Source: Defluviicoccus sp.
GTDB taxonomy: Bacteria > Pseudomonadota > Alphaproteobacteria > MPNO01
Assembly (NCBI GenBank): GCA_022823775.1
Contig: JAJEHI010000045.1
Coordinates: 1-49,894, forward strand
Direction of reading: 5' to 3'
DNA: 49,894 nucleotides
A program made the translations under genes and the position numbers. Below the pieces are notes generated by a model. It ran no database searches, had not been told where the DNA came from, and saw only the letters and a list, made by a program, of their open reading frames with translations. Below, in pieces: positions 16,281 to 25,252 of the stretch; positions within the stretch are counted from its first letter, which is position 1, and every line of letters begins with the position of its first letter.

Positions 16281-18206
16281 TCAAGTTGCGCGCGCCGATC
16301 CGTTCCCACCCAGAAACCGGTGTCCTGCGACGATGGCAATGGCGGCGACGATCGCGATCCCGCTTATCAGGACATCGGGGTGAATGGCGGCCAGGCCGAC
16401 CGCGATCCGCAGCACCGCCTCCAGCGGGTTCATCCTGAACTTGTCGTACCCCGATGCGGCGCTCGAGAGCATGTAGATTATCGTCGCGAGCTTCACCGCC
16501 ACGTACAGGAAGACGACGAGGTCCCATTGCGCGCCGCCTTCGGAGACGATCAGCATGATCGGGTTGTAGGCGAACAGAAACGGTATCGCGAAGATGACGA
16601 GGCCGATGCGGGTCGCCTGCACCGCCGTCGCCATGGCGCCAGCGCCCGATATGGCCGCGGCGGCATAGGCCGCGATGGCCACCGGCGGCGTGATGGCCGA
16701 AGCCACCCCGTAATAGAACACGAAGAAATGGCCGCCCAGATCGGTTAGCCCGAGCGCCTTTATCGACGGCCCGAGGATTATGATGATCGTCAGGTACGCC
16801 GGCAGGGTCGGCATGCCCATGCCCAGCGCCAGGGACGCCAGGGCCGCGAAGACCAGCGTGGGCAACAGAAAGTCGCCGGTCGCCGCGGATACCACCTTGG
16901 CGAATTCCGTCGGCAGACCGGTGGCGCCGAGCACCGCCACGATGATGCCTACCGTGGCGACCGCCATCAGCAACCGGCCGAAGGTCTGGCCGCCCCGCGA
17001 GAGCGCGGAGATCAGCAGCCAGGGGCGGCGGCGTATAGCCGGATTGAGAACGATCGAAAGGGCGGCCAGAACGCCAAGGGCCAGGATCGCCGATCCCGCC
17101 GGCGAAGCCCCCTCTATGAGCGCGCCGATGACTACGCCGACCGGCAACACGACCAAAATGGCGTTGAGCCAGTCCTGCGTACCGATCGGGTCCATGTCGG
17201 CGTCGCCGCCGCCGGCTTCGACGCCGAGGCGGCGGCACTCGAAAACCACCGTCGCGAACAGCGACCCGTAATAGGCGATCGCCGGAACGATCGCCGCAAC
17301 GATGATCGTCAGATATTTGATGCCGGTAAAATCCGCCATCACGAGGGCGGCCGCTCCCATGATCGGGGGCATGATCTGGCCGCCGGTCGAGGCGGTGGCC
17401 TCGACGCCTCCGGCGAAGGACGGTCTGAATCCCCGCCTCATGATCATCGGGATGGTGATCACGCCCGTGCCGACGACATTCGCGACGGCCGAACCGGATA
17501 TCGTTCCGAACAGGCTCGAGGCCATGATGGCGGCGTGAGCCGGCCCGCCGCGAAACCGGCGCATCCCGTAGAACGACAGCTTGATCAGCGAGTGACCGCC
17601 GCCGGTACCTTCGAGCATCGCACCGAGCAGGATGAAGGGCAGGATGGTCGTGATCACGATACCGAACAGATTGCCCAGCACGCCGTCGCCGGTGTTGAAC
17701 CAGAGCTCGTTGGGCACGTCCTGGGCGAAATCGATCGTCGTCGTCTCGAATATTCCCGGCCAGTGCTGACCCGTGAAGAAATAGGCCAGGGCAATCGAAC
17801 CGACGATCGCCAGCGGCGCGCCCCAAATCCGCCAGCACATGACGAGCGTGACGAGGCAGCCCGTCAGGGCGATCCATGCATGGCTGTGCTCGAACAGAAA
17901 CAGGCCTTCGTTTTCGAGGATCGACACATCCACGAAATAGCGCCAGAGCGTGTAGAGCGCCGCGCCGGCCAGCAGGACGTCGACGGACAGGACGACCGGC
18001 GCCGGGAGCCTTTGTCCCGACGCATTGGCCCGGACCGCGGCAAACGAAACGATGAAACCGAGCGCGAGGAGAGCGGGGTGAATCTGGGCGGCCGGAAACG
18101 GCCCGACGCGCGGCAGACCGCCGAAGGCGGGCAGCACATTCAACAATCCGACGACCGCGAGGATCAGCCCGAAAACATAGCCGACCGTCTGAGCCGTTCT
18201 CGTCAA
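16281..18206 (-). CDS. TRAP transporter fused permease (4TM-12TM, TAXI-associated)
   Basis: This 641-residue, very hydrophobic protein combines a DctQ-like small subunit at the N-terminus with a DctM-like large subunit. The conserved DctM signatures are GTISGSAVANVVGTG, GGQIMPPIMGAAALVMAD and MGMPTLPAYLTIIIILGPS. The fused type usually works with TAXI binding proteins, and one is encoded 68 bases upstream. It imports an organic acid or amino acid with sodium. The start is TTG at 18206, preceded by AGGAAAG; no better ATG or GTG aligns with the family start. Confidence 0.93.
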   Translation of the reverse strand: MTRTAQTVGYVFGLILAVVGLLNVLPAFGGLPRVGPFPAAQIHPALLALGFIVSFAAVRANASGQRLPAPVVLSVDVLLAGAALYTLWRYFVDVSILENEGLFLFEHSHAWIALTGCLVTLVMCWRIWGAPLAIVGSIALAYFFTGQHWPGIFETTTIDFAQDVPNELWFNTGDGVLGNLFGIVITTILPFILLGAMLEGTGGGHSLIKLSFYGMRRFRGGPAHAAIMASSLFGTISGSAVANVVGTGVITIPMIMRRGFRPSFAGGVEATASTGGQIMPPIMGAAALVMADFTGIKYLTIIVAAIVPAIAYYGSLFATVVFECRRLGVEAGGGDADMDPIGTQDWLNAILVVLPVGVVIGALIEGASPAGSAILALGVLAALSIVLNPAIRRRPWLLISALSRGGQTFGRLLMAVATVGIIVAVLGATGLPTEFAKVVSAATGDFLLPTLVFAALASLALGMGMPTLPAYLTIIIILGPSIKALGLTDLGGHFFVFYYGVASAITPPVAIAAYAAAAISGAGAMATAVQATRIGLVIFAIPFLFAYNPIMLIVSEGGAQWDLVVFLYVAVKLATIIYMLSSAASGYDKFRMNPLEAVLRIAVGLAAIHPDVLISGIAIVAAIAIVAGHRFLGGNGSARAT

Positions 18207-18274
18207 CGAGCTTTCCTCGAAACGCGACGGCTACCCCGGCACATCGGCGCCGGGGCGACCGGTGTCGTCGGGAA

Positions 18275-19288
18275 CTATTTCGCCCGCAGCTTCGCCGGCA
18301 CGTCGACCCCCTTCTCCGCATAGAACTTCGCCGCGCCGGGATGCACCGGCACGACATTGTTCCTGAACGCCGTCTCGATCGTCAGAGGGTGCAGTGCCGG
18401 GGAAACGCTGTGCACCGCCTCGATGTTGTCGAAGACCGCGGCGGTGAGCTTGTAAGCGGTGTTGTCGTCCATGTTCTTGTTGACCGTCACCATCATCACG
18501 TAGGCGGCGGCGTTGATATCCTTGTCGTTGTTGACGACATTCGAATAGGTGCCGGCGGGAAGCAGGTCGAGCGTCCGGCCGGGCGTTTTTTCGTATTCCT
18601 GCCAGGCTGCGGATTTTCTCACCGCCTCCGGGATATTGAGAAGGCGGATTTTCTTCGACGCGCCGAACTGCTCGATCATCGCCGACCCGATCATCTGGGG
18701 CCGCATGAACATGTCGAATTTGCCGTCTTCGAACGCCTGGTTCGCCGCGCCCCATCCGAGCTTCACCGCCTTGTAGTCCTTACCCGGCTTGTAACCCGTC
18801 ACGGCACCGATGATGCCGATGGACTGGCGGGACGCCGATCCGGATGGCGGACCGACGAACACGGTCCTGCCCTTGATGTCGGCGAATTCCACGATTCCGG
18901 AATCCGCATAGGTGATCGGGTGGAAGTGCCCTCCCAGAAACGCGAACAGGGAGCGCACGTTCCGGGAAGCCGTCTTGGCCTTGTCGCCGAGCTTCTTGTA
19001 CGGACCCCGGCCCTTGGTCATGGCCGCGAACGCCCCGACCGGGGTTACGGCCACCTCGATCTTCGCGGCCGCCAGCTTGAGCAGCGACCGGGTCAGGGTC
19101 TGGCCGGTATTTACTTTGACCGTGATGTTTGAGTCCGCCGCGGCGTACTTGCTGAGCAGTTGCATGACGACGGCCGTGGAACCGGATGCGGCGCCGGCTT
19201 CGCCCCGAAGGATGCTCTTGGCGTTGACGGCGGTCGAGAGTCCCAGGACCAGCCCGGTGGCGGCGGCCAGTGTCGCAAGTCTTTTCAT
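18275..19288 (-). CDS. TAXI-family TRAP transporter solute-binding protein
   Basis: This 337-residue protein has a cleavable signal peptide (MKRLATLAAATGLVLG, cut near VNA-KS). TAXI-family features follow: LRGEAGAASGSTAVVMQLLSKY, VGPPSGSASRQ, and a length near the usual 330. It delivers the substrate to the fused permease encoded just downstream. The ATG at 19288 has GAGGAGAAA upstream. It is 89 bases after the thiamine-diphosphate enzyme gene, so enzyme, binding protein, permease and perhaps the SMR pump form one transcript. The ligand is unknown; a 2-oxo acid would suit the neighbour. Confidence 0.93.
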   Translation of the reverse strand: MKRLATLAAATGLVLGLSTAVNAKSILRGEAGAASGSTAVVMQLLSKYAAADSNITVKVNTGQTLTRSLLKLAAAKIEVAVTPVGAFAAMTKGRGPYKKLGDKAKTASRNVRSLFAFLGGHFHPITYADSGIVEFADIKGRTVFVGPPSGSASRQSIGIIGAVTGYKPGKDYKAVKLGWGAANQAFEDGKFDMFMRPQMIGSAMIEQFGASKKIRLLNIPEAVRKSAAWQEYEKTPGRTLDLLPAGTYSNVVNNDKDINAAAYVMMVTVNKNMDDNTAYKLTAAVFDNIEAVHSVSPALHPLTIETAFRNNVVPVHPGAAKFYAEKGVDVPAKLRAK

Positions 19289-19377
19289 CGTCCGTTTCTC
19301 CTCGGTGAGACCAGGGTGATCGGGTCTACGCTTGCCGCCCGCGAGCAGGCTCTCGCGCGGAGCCGGGAGGGCGGCCG

Positions 19378-21081
19378 CTAATACGAAACCTTCACCTCCA
19401 GAAGCGCCTGTCGTTTTTCCCGGCGCACGACGTTCATTGCCTCGGCGAGCGCGCCCGCCAGGTCGTCGCCGCGTTCCACTCTTCGGGCCCACCCCCGGCT
19501 CGCCTTCGCGACGGCGATGCAGTCGGGGACCGGCTCGAGCGAGGTGATGGGCATCCGGTTCATATGCGCGGCCTTGCCCTCCGGATAGACGTTCACGGCC
19601 GCGCGCCGCACCGCGTTCCAGATGCCGTTGTTGGAGACGATCGTGAGCAGGGGCAATCCGAGCGCCTCCGCCACCTGGTGACAGGCGACGGGGTTGGCGA
19701 AGATGTAGGACCCGTCCCCCACGGTGGCGATGGAAACGCGATCCCTGTCCGCCAGCGCGGCGCCGAGCGCCGCCGGCATTCCCCAGCCGAGCCCGCCCGA
19801 GAAAGGCGGGGTGAACCCTGTGTTCGGCTCTTTGAGGTCCATGCCTTCGAGCGGGGCGCCGAGCTCGCTGAACACGACGTCGTTCCCGCCCATCGCATCG
19901 GACAGGCAGGCGGCAAGGAAGCCCGGCGTCATCGGGGCCCCGTTTCCGGCGAGAGCCCTGGCGCGCGTTTCATCCAGGCGCGCCGCGTTCCGGGCCGCTA
20001 TCTCCGCGTGCCGGTCCGCGTTCCGCCCGGCCGCGCCACCCATCGCCTTGGCAAGCGCCTGGATGGCGGCGAGAGGCGAACTTTGAATGGCGATGTCCGT
20101 CCGGAAAGACCGCACCGGGATCTGCGAGAAATGCGGATCGGGGCCGATATGCACCACCGCCGCGTCGTTCGCGGGCTGCACGTCCCTCTGTATCCAGGGA
20201 ACCGGCGCGTCGATGACGATGACCGGATCTGCGTCCCTGACCAGGGGACCGATCGAGGAACCGGCTGCCATGGGATCCCTGGTGGCAAGCACGTTTCTCA
20301 GGCCGCGGAATTCCGCGACCGGGATCGCGTGGTCGTTGGCGAAGGCGGAAAGCGCGCGGGAAAAATCCCCGCCGGGATCGCTGCGTTGGACCACGATGAG
20401 CGGCCTTGCGGATCCGGAGATGAGTTCCGCGACTTGCGCGATCTGCTCCGGGTCGGGATGGAGCGCGCCGGAGGGCGCCTGAACGGGTCCGTCCACCGGG
20501 AGGTTCCCGGGCCAGGGCTCGGCCAGCGGTTCGCGCGGCAGGCCCAGGTAAACCGGCCCGCGCGGCTCGCTCATCGCGATGGAAAGCGCACGCTCGACCA
20601 GGAGCGCCGCCTGCTCCGGATAACGAAGCTCGTAATCCCACTTGACGCTCTCGCGCACGAGCGCGCCCTGATCGCGCATTTCCTGGCCGTACTGGATCGG
20701 AGTCATGCGTGCGCCGGTCCGATCGAATTCGGTGATCGGGGTCCGACCGGCCAGCATGAACAGCGGAATGTTCTCGCTGGCGGCGTTGATGAGACCCATC
20801 GCGCTGTTGGCGAGGCCGACATTCACATGGACCATGACGGCCTGCGGCCTGCCGGTCGCCAGGTAATAGCCATGAGCCATGGCGACGGCCGCGGTCTCGT
20901 GCGTGACGACGACGGGTTCCGGCATGTCCAGACCCGATGTCGATCCTCGCGCGAAAGCTTCGATGATCGGCGCGAAGTCCGTGCCGCCATTGGCGAACAG
21001 GTACTCGATGCCGCACGCTTTCATGCGCATGAGCAGGGCTTCGGCGGCGGTTCCGGGAATTGGCGGCGACGTCCGGTTCAT
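19378..21081 (-). CDS. Thiamine-diphosphate-dependent enzyme (acetolactate synthase/decarboxylase type)
   Basis: This 567-residue protein has the three-domain layout of the acetolactate synthase/benzoylformate decarboxylase superfamily. Glu62 in THETAAVAMAHGYY is the catalytic cofactor-activating residue, the middle domain covers about 205-350, and the diphosphate motif runs from GDG at 455-457 to NN at 484-485. The reaction would be cleavage or ligation of a 2-oxo acid; the exact substrate is not evident. It begins the TRAP transporter transcript and is divergent from a LysR gene 134 bases away. The ATG at 21081 is used; a GTG at 21153 would add 24 residues lacking family character. Confidence 0.87.
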   Translation of the reverse strand: MNRTSPPIPGTAAEALLMRMKACGIEYLFANGGTDFAPIIEAFARGSTSGLDMPEPVVVTHETAAVAMAHGYYLATGRPQAVMVHVNVGLANSAMGLINAASENIPLFMLAGRTPITEFDRTGARMTPIQYGQEMRDQGALVRESVKWDYELRYPEQAALLVERALSIAMSEPRGPVYLGLPREPLAEPWPGNLPVDGPVQAPSGALHPDPEQIAQVAELISGSARPLIVVQRSDPGGDFSRALSAFANDHAIPVAEFRGLRNVLATRDPMAAGSSIGPLVRDADPVIVIDAPVPWIQRDVQPANDAAVVHIGPDPHFSQIPVRSFRTDIAIQSSPLAAIQALAKAMGGAAGRNADRHAEIAARNAARLDETRARALAGNGAPMTPGFLAACLSDAMGGNDVVFSELGAPLEGMDLKEPNTGFTPPFSGGLGWGMPAALGAALADRDRVSIATVGDGSYIFANPVACHQVAEALGLPLLTIVSNNGIWNAVRRAAVNVYPEGKAAHMNRMPITSLEPVPDCIAVAKASRGWARRVERGDDLAGALAEAMNVVRREKRQALLEVKVSY

Positions 21082-21179
21082 CGGCTTACCGACCTCGACT
21101 TCGACTGGTTCGTTGCCTCGCCACGCACCCAAGCGTAGTGATACCTTTCGCACCGGAAAAATATAGATTGAGCCTCGCT

Positions 21180-21202
21180 GGCGATAACCGATCTGGATCG
21201 CC
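21180..21202 (+). promoter_or_regulatory. LysR-type binding box (T-N11-A)
   Basis: GGCGAT and ATCGCC form a perfect 6-bp inverted repeat with exactly 11 bases between. This is the T-N11-A pattern bound by LysR-type regulators. It lies in the divergent spacer between the thiamine-diphosphate enzyme and the LysR gene, immediately before the LysR Shine-Dalgarno, fitting autorepression and divergent activation. Confidence 0.7.
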
Positions 21203-21215
21203 GGAGGTTCGGACC

Positions 21216-22145
21216 ATGGAACTTCGTCAACTCAAATACTTCGTGGAGATCGCCGCCGCCGGCAGCCTGAGAGAGGCCTCGGCCAGGCTTCACGTCGCCC
21301 AGCCCGCGTTGACCCGCCACCTTCGTTCGCTGGAAGACGAGCTTGGCGTTCAGTTATGCGCCCGCCATTCCAGGGGGGTTCGCCTGACCCCCGCGGGCAG
21401 CCGCTTTCTCGACCGCGCAACATCGATCCTCCGCCAGGTCGGCGACATCCGGTCGCGTCTCTCCGAAGACATCGACAGCCCGGCCGGCATGGCCGCCATC
21501 GGCGCGTCGGGCGCGATGGGCCGGCTGCTCTTCGGAGCCGTCGCGGAGAAGATCGCCACGGACTTCCCCCGCATCGCGCTGCGCATGGTCGAGGGAGGGG
21601 CCTATACGCTCATGGCGGCGCTCGACGCGCGTCGCATCGATATGGCGCTGATGGTGAACCCTGATGCCCGGGCGGGCTTCACCCTCGAACCTCTCGTCAC
21701 CGAGCCGGTCTATCTGATCGGCGCGGCGTCGGACGACCGGCTCGGGGCGGGTTCGATCGGCATGTCCGCGCTGGAGGCGTTTCCGCTGGCCACGTTCGAG
21801 CGCGTGAGCGGCCCGCGAAAGATCTTCGATCGCGCCGCCGCCAAGTCGGGCATTGCCCTCAACATCGCCTACGAGGTGGAAAGCCTGGATGTCATCAAGG
21901 ACTTCGTCAGGCGCGGGCTCGCCTTCGCGCTGCTGCCGCATTCGTCGATTCTCCGGGAGCTGGGAGACCCGAAGCTGAGGGCGGCGAGACTGGAGGGAAT
22001 CGGCATTACCCGGGCTCTGGTCATGCGAGAGGAAGCGATGGAACACCCGGTTTCGGGGGTTGTCGCGCAAATCCTCCGCGACGAGATCGCGACCTTGATT
22101 TCTGCAGGCGCGTTCGGGAACCCCGCGGGCTCCGGCACGGATTGA
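21216..22145 (+). CDS. LysR-family transcriptional regulator
   Basis: This 309-residue protein begins MELRQLKYFVEIAAAGSLREAS with the helix-turn-helix over about residues 3-62 (LHVAQPALTRHLRSLEDELG). The CbbR/NAC-like effector domain follows. The ATG at 21216 is preceded by GGAGG. It is divergent from the thiamine-diphosphate enzyme/TRAP transcript, with a T-N11-A box between, so it is most likely the local regulator responding to the transported acid or its product. Its branch differs from the LysR protein at 7317. Confidence 0.93.
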   Translation: MELRQLKYFVEIAAAGSLREASARLHVAQPALTRHLRSLEDELGVQLCARHSRGVRLTPAGSRFLDRATSILRQVGDIRSRLSEDIDSPAGMAAIGASGAMGRLLFGAVAEKIATDFPRIALRMVEGGAYTLMAALDARRIDMALMVNPDARAGFTLEPLVTEPVYLIGAASDDRLGAGSIGMSALEAFPLATFERVSGPRKIFDRAAAKSGIALNIAYEVESLDVIKDFVRRGLAFALLPHSSILRELGDPKLRAARLEGIGITRALVMREEAMEHPVSGVVAQILRDEIATLISAGAFGNPAGSGTD

Positions 22146-22159
22146 GCGGCTGGGCGACC

Positions 22160-22325
22160 CGCCCTCCCCCGGCCCCTCCCGCAAGCGGGAGGGGAGAAGG
22201 TAAGGCGGGAGGGGAGAAGGTAAAGCGGGAGGGGAGAAGGTAAAGCGGGAGGGGAGAAGGTAAGGGAGGCGGCGCCGTGCGAATCCCCCTCTCCCCGCCG
22301 GGGAGAGGGTTAGGGTGAGGGGCTT
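22160..22325. repeat. Bipartite palindromic intergenic repeat, copy 3 (most complete)
   Basis: The first half pairs CCCCTCCCGC with GCGGGAGGGG around 22175-22195. The second half pairs CCCTCTCCCC with GGGGAGAGGG around 22286-22309. The halves are in the reverse order to copy 1 and are separated by an expanded tandem tract. The element fills the spacer between the convergent LysR and clpP genes and marks the edge of the block separating clpP from clpX. Confidence 0.8.
22185..22264. repeat. Four tandem copies of a 20-bp unit
   Basis: The unit begins gcgggaggggagaagg and ends taaa or taag. Four copies follow without gaps at 22185, 22205, 22225 and 22245. It appears to have arisen by slippage of the right arm of the first hairpin of the palindromic element. 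The copy number may vary between strains. Confidence 0.9.
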
Positions 22326-22338
22326 CCCGGGCGTCCGC

Positions 22339-22992
22339 TCAACTCCCCCCGCCCGCGGCCTCCGCCGCGGCGTCCTCGGGGACCGGGCGGCTGGTTACCA
22401 CCTCGTCGATCAGGCCGAATTCCCTGGCGTCCTCGGGCGCGAGGAACTTGTCGCGTTCCATCGCTTCCTCGATAACGCCGATGTCCTGGCCGGTGTGCTC
22501 GACATAGATTTGGTTGAGGCGGCCGCGCAGCGTGAGGATCTCGCGGGCGTGAATCTCGATGTCGGTCGCCTGGCCCTGGAACCCGCCCGAGGGCTGGTGG
22601 ACCATGATCCGCGCGTGCGGCAGCGAATAGCGCTTGCCCTTGGCGCCCGCCGCCAGCAGCAGCGAGCCCATCGACGCCGCCTGGCCGATGCAGACGGTCG
22701 AGATCTCGGGGCGGATGTATTGCATCGTGTCGTAGATCGCGAGCCCCGAGGTCACCAGCCCGCCCGGCGAGTTGATGTAGAACGCGATGTCCTTGGTCGG
22801 GTTCTCGGATTCGAGATAGAGCATCTGGGCGCAGATCAGCGAGGAGACGGCATCGTCGACCCCGCCGATCAGGAAGATTATCCGCTCCTTGAGCAGCCGC
22901 GAGAAGATGTCGTAGGCCCGCTCCCCCCGGTTGGTCTGCTCGACCACCATCGGGACGAGCGCGTTCATGGTGACGTCGTCGCGCTGCATCAT
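22339..22992 (-). CDS. clpP: ATP-dependent Clp protease proteolytic subunit ClpP
   Basis: This 217-residue protein is full length. The catalytic triad is Ser107 in [10 protein letters not shown], His132 in [10 protein letters not shown] and Asp181 in ERDKFL. It forms the tetradecameric peptidase chamber used by ClpX and ClpA. It follows tig by 28 bases as usual. Its normal downstream partner clpX is instead at 5766-7031, beyond a 15-kb block. Two adjacent ATG codons (22992 and 22989) are possible starts after GAGGAAAGG. The Ala/Glu/Gly tail is variable in the family. Confidence 0.98.
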   Translation of the reverse strand: MMQRDDVTMNALVPMVVEQTNRGERAYDIFSRLLKERIIFLIGGVDDAVSSLICAQMLYLESENPTKDIAFYINSPGGLVTSGLAIYDTMQYIRPEISTVCIGQAASMGSLLLAAGAKGKRYSLPHARIMVHQPSGGFQGQATDIEIHAREILTLRGRLNQIYVEHTGQDIGVIEEAMERDKFLAPEDAREFGLIDEVVTSRPVPEDAAAEAAGGGS

Positions 22993-23020
22993 GCCGGCCG
23001 GATCCCTTTCCTCGATCGGT

Positions 23021-24361
23021 CTATTCCGCCGCGTCCGCGCCGTCTTCCGGCTCCGCCGCGAGCTCGTCGATGCCGACCGTCCGGTCGGTCACCTGCGCCA
23101 TCTCCACGATGAAATCGACCACCTTGTCCTCGAAGATCGGCGCCTGGAGCGACTGCATCGCTTCCGGGTTGTTGCGGTAGAACTCGTAGATCTCCGCCTC
23201 GCGCCCCTGGAACATCCGCGCCTGTTCGGCCATCGCGCGGGTCATCTCGTCCTCGGTCACCCGGATGTTGTTGGCCCGGCCGACCTCGGAGAGGAGCAGC
23301 GCGAGCCGCACCCGGCGCTCCGCGATGCCCCGGTAGCGCCCGCGCAGATCGTCGTCGGACAGCGCCTTGTCCTCGTCGTCGAGATCGTCCTTTTCCCGGG
23401 CTTCCTCGATCTGGCTCCAGATGGTCTCGAACTCGCGCTCGACCATGCCGGGGGGAAGCTCGAAGCCGTGCGATTCGGCGAGCCTGTCGAGCAGGGATCG
23501 CTTGAGCCGGTCGCGCGCGATGCGCTCGTACTGCCCCTCGATCTCGCCCCTGATCGTCGCCTTGAGGGAGTCGAGGTCGTCGAACCCGACATGCTTGGCG
23601 AGGTCGTCGTCGACCAGGGTCTCGTCGGGGCTGCGGAGCTCCTTGACGGTGACCGCGAAGCTTGCCGTCCTGCCCTTGAGCTCGTCGTTCGGATAGTCTT
23701 CCGGGAAGTCGATCTCGACGGTCTTCTCGTCGCCCGATTTCACGCCGAGGAGCTGTTCCTCGAAGCCCGGGACGAACTGGCCCGAGCCGAGCCTCAGCAC
23801 GAAATCCTCGGCGGCGCCGCCCTCGAAGGGCTCGCCGTCGATGCTGCCGACGAAATCGATCGCGACCTCGTCGCCGTCCTTCGCCTCGGCCCCCTCCTCC
23901 GCCGGGCTGAAATGCCGGTGCTGCTCGGCGAGGCGCCCGACCGCCTCTTCGACCTTCTCGTCTTCCGCCCGGACGACCATGCGTTCGAGCTCCAGCGCGG
24001 CGAAGTCGACCGGCTCGATCTCGGGCATCAGCTCGAGGTTGAGCGTGTATTCCAGATCCTCGCCGTCCTCGAACTTGAGGTCGCCGATCTCGGGCTGCAT
24101 CGCCGGGCGGACCCCCTCGTCCTCGATCGCGCTGGACGTGGCGTCCTCGATCGTCGACTGGAGGACTTCGCCCCGGACCGCGTCGCCGAAACGCGTGCGC
24201 AAGACGGCGAGCGGCACCTTGCCGGCCCGGAAGCCCGGCACCCGGACCTCCTGGCCGACCTCGTTGAGCCGCGCCACCAGCTTGCCTTCTATGTCGGCGG
24301 CGGGGACGCTGATCCGGTATTCGCGCTTGAGCCCTTCGGCGCTGATCTCGGTAACTTGCAT
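23021..24361 (-). CDS. tig: Trigger factor (ribosome-associated chaperone and prolyl isomerase)
   Basis: This 446-residue protein has the three trigger-factor domains. The ribosome-binding N-domain has the signature [19 protein letters not shown] (about 42-60), the FKBP-like domain includes [20 protein letters not shown] and [15 protein letters not shown] (about 155-200), and a long helical C-domain ends with an acidic tail. It assists folding of nascent chains. The ATG at 24361 matches the family start (MQVTEIS); further upstream the frame runs through the tRNA-Leu gene. It heads the tig-clpP operon. Confidence 0.98.
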   Translation of the reverse strand: MQVTEISAEGLKREYRISVPAADIEGKLVARLNEVGQEVRVPGFRAGKVPLAVLRTRFGDAVRGEVLQSTIEDATSSAIEDEGVRPAMQPEIGDLKFEDGEDLEYTLNLELMPEIEPVDFAALELERMVVRAEDEKVEEAVGRLAEQHRHFSPAEEGAEAKDGDEVAIDFVGSIDGEPFEGGAAEDFVLRLGSGQFVPGFEEQLLGVKSGDEKTVEIDFPEDYPNDELKGRTASFAVTVKELRSPDETLVDDDLAKHVGFDDLDSLKATIRGEIEGQYERIARDRLKRSLLDRLAESHGFELPPGMVEREFETIWSQIEEAREKDDLDDEDKALSDDDLRGRYRGIAERRVRLALLLSEVGRANNIRVTEDEMTRAMAEQARMFQGREAEIYEFYRNNPEAMQSLQAPIFEDKVVDFIVEMAQVTDRTVGIDELAAEPEDGADAAE

Positions 24362-24383
24362 GCGTGTCTCGCGTTTGGGGCCC

Positions 24384-24468
24384 TGGTGCGGGCGGAGGGA
24401 TTCGAACCCCCACGGCTTGCGCCACCGGATCCTAAATCCGGCGTGTCTACCAATTCCACCACGCCCGC
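24384..24468 (-). tRNA. tRNA-Leu (anticodon TAG)
   Basis: This 85-nt class II tRNA has a long variable arm. Acceptor GCGGGCG pairs with CGCCCGC, the anticodon stem CCGGA/TCCGG carries loop TTTAGGA with anticodon TAG, the T arm has GGTTCGAATCC, and CCA is encoded at 24384-24386. It lies 22 bases upstream of tig on the same strand and divergent from bfr. Confidence 0.97.
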
Positions 24469-24555
24469 GCCCGGGCGGTGCGGTCTCGTGCGGGCGGCGC
24501 CATGGTATAATCGGCCCGTCCGGCGAGGGCAAGCCGGCCGAACGAGGAGGACGAC

Positions 24556-25023
24556 GTGCAAGGAAGCGAACGGGTCATCGACTGTCTCAACCGGGTTCTG
24601 CTGAACGAGCTCACCGCGATCAACCAGTATTTCCTGCATTCGCGGATGCTGAAGAACTGGGGGATTGCCGGCCTCGCCAAGCACGAGTACGAGGAATCGG
24701 TCGACGAGATGCGCCACGCCGACAAGCTGATCGAGCGCATCCTGTTCCTCGACGGGCTGCCCAACCTGCAGGACATCGGAAAGCTTTTCGTCGGCGAATC
24801 GGCGAAGGAGATCCTCGAATGCGACCTCCGGCTGGAGGAGTTCGCGATTCCGGTGGTGCGCGAGGGGGTCGCCGCCTGCGAGGAGGAGGCCGACTATGTC
24901 AGCCGGGAGCTGCTGGAGGAGATCCTCGAGGGCGAGGAGGACCATGTCGACTGGCTCGAGACCCAGCTCGGCCAGATCGAGCGCATGGGGCTGGAGAACT
25001 TCATCCAGATGCACAGCGAGTGA
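24556..25023 (+). CDS. bfr: Bacterioferritin
   Basis: This 155-residue protein is a four-helix iron-storage ferritin. The dinuclear ferroxidase ligands are visible at Glu18, Glu51, His54, Glu94, and in the EEDHVDW segment near 126-130. Met52 is the haem ligand at the subunit interface. The 24-mer stores ferric iron in the cytoplasm. The GTG at 24556 has GAGGAGG upstream. It is convergent with the bacterioferritin-associated ferredoxin gene, 3 bases apart, a natural functional pair. Confidence 0.97.
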   Translation: MQGSERVIDCLNRVLLNELTAINQYFLHSRMLKNWGIAGLAKHEYEESVDEMRHADKLIERILFLDGLPNLQDIGKLFVGESAKEILECDLRLEEFAIPVVREGVAACEEEADYVSRELLEEILEGEEDHVDWLETQLGQIERMGLENFIQMHSE

Positions 25024-25026
25024 GGG

Positions 25027-25209
25027 TCAGCGCGAGGTCGTCTCCGACGCGGCGGCCTCGTCCATCACCTGCCGGGCCAACGGCAGGCAACGCCCGCACC
25101 GCGGTCCGCCGCCGAGCACCGAATAGGCCTCCTCGGGCGACTTCGCGCCGCCCGCCGCGAGATCCCGGATATCGCGTTCCCGGTACCGGTTGCAGATGCA
25201 GACATACAT
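25027..25209 (-). CDS. bfd: Bacterioferritin-associated ferredoxin
   Basis: This 60-residue protein has the BFD-type [2Fe-2S] ligands: Cys4 and Cys6 in MYVCICN, and Cys38 and Cys41 in RCGRCLP. It reduces ferric iron in bacterioferritin to release it. The ATG at 25209 is the only start aligned with the family; the ribosome binding site is weak. It is tail to tail with bfr and follows the E1-like gene by 43 bases, so it may use a promoter in the A/T-rich stretch at 25230-25262. No certain iron-regulator site was recognised. Confidence 0.93.
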   Translation of the reverse strand: MYVCICNRYRERDIRDLAAGGAKSPEEAYSVLGGGPRCGRCLPLARQVMDEAAASETTSR

Positions 25210-25252
25210 GGCTCGATACACCACCCGCCAAGGTGAAAATATCGTGTCCCAA

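Noticed and set aside
19335-19374. Attenuator hairpin between the thiamine-diphosphate enzyme and the TAXI gene
   Set aside because: GCCGCCC and GGGCGGC arms can pair but the loop is long and such pairings are common in this G+C-rich DNA.
22185-22264. CRISPR-like array
   Set aside because: The four 20-bp units follow each other without spacers, so this is a tandem repeat, and no cas genes are present.
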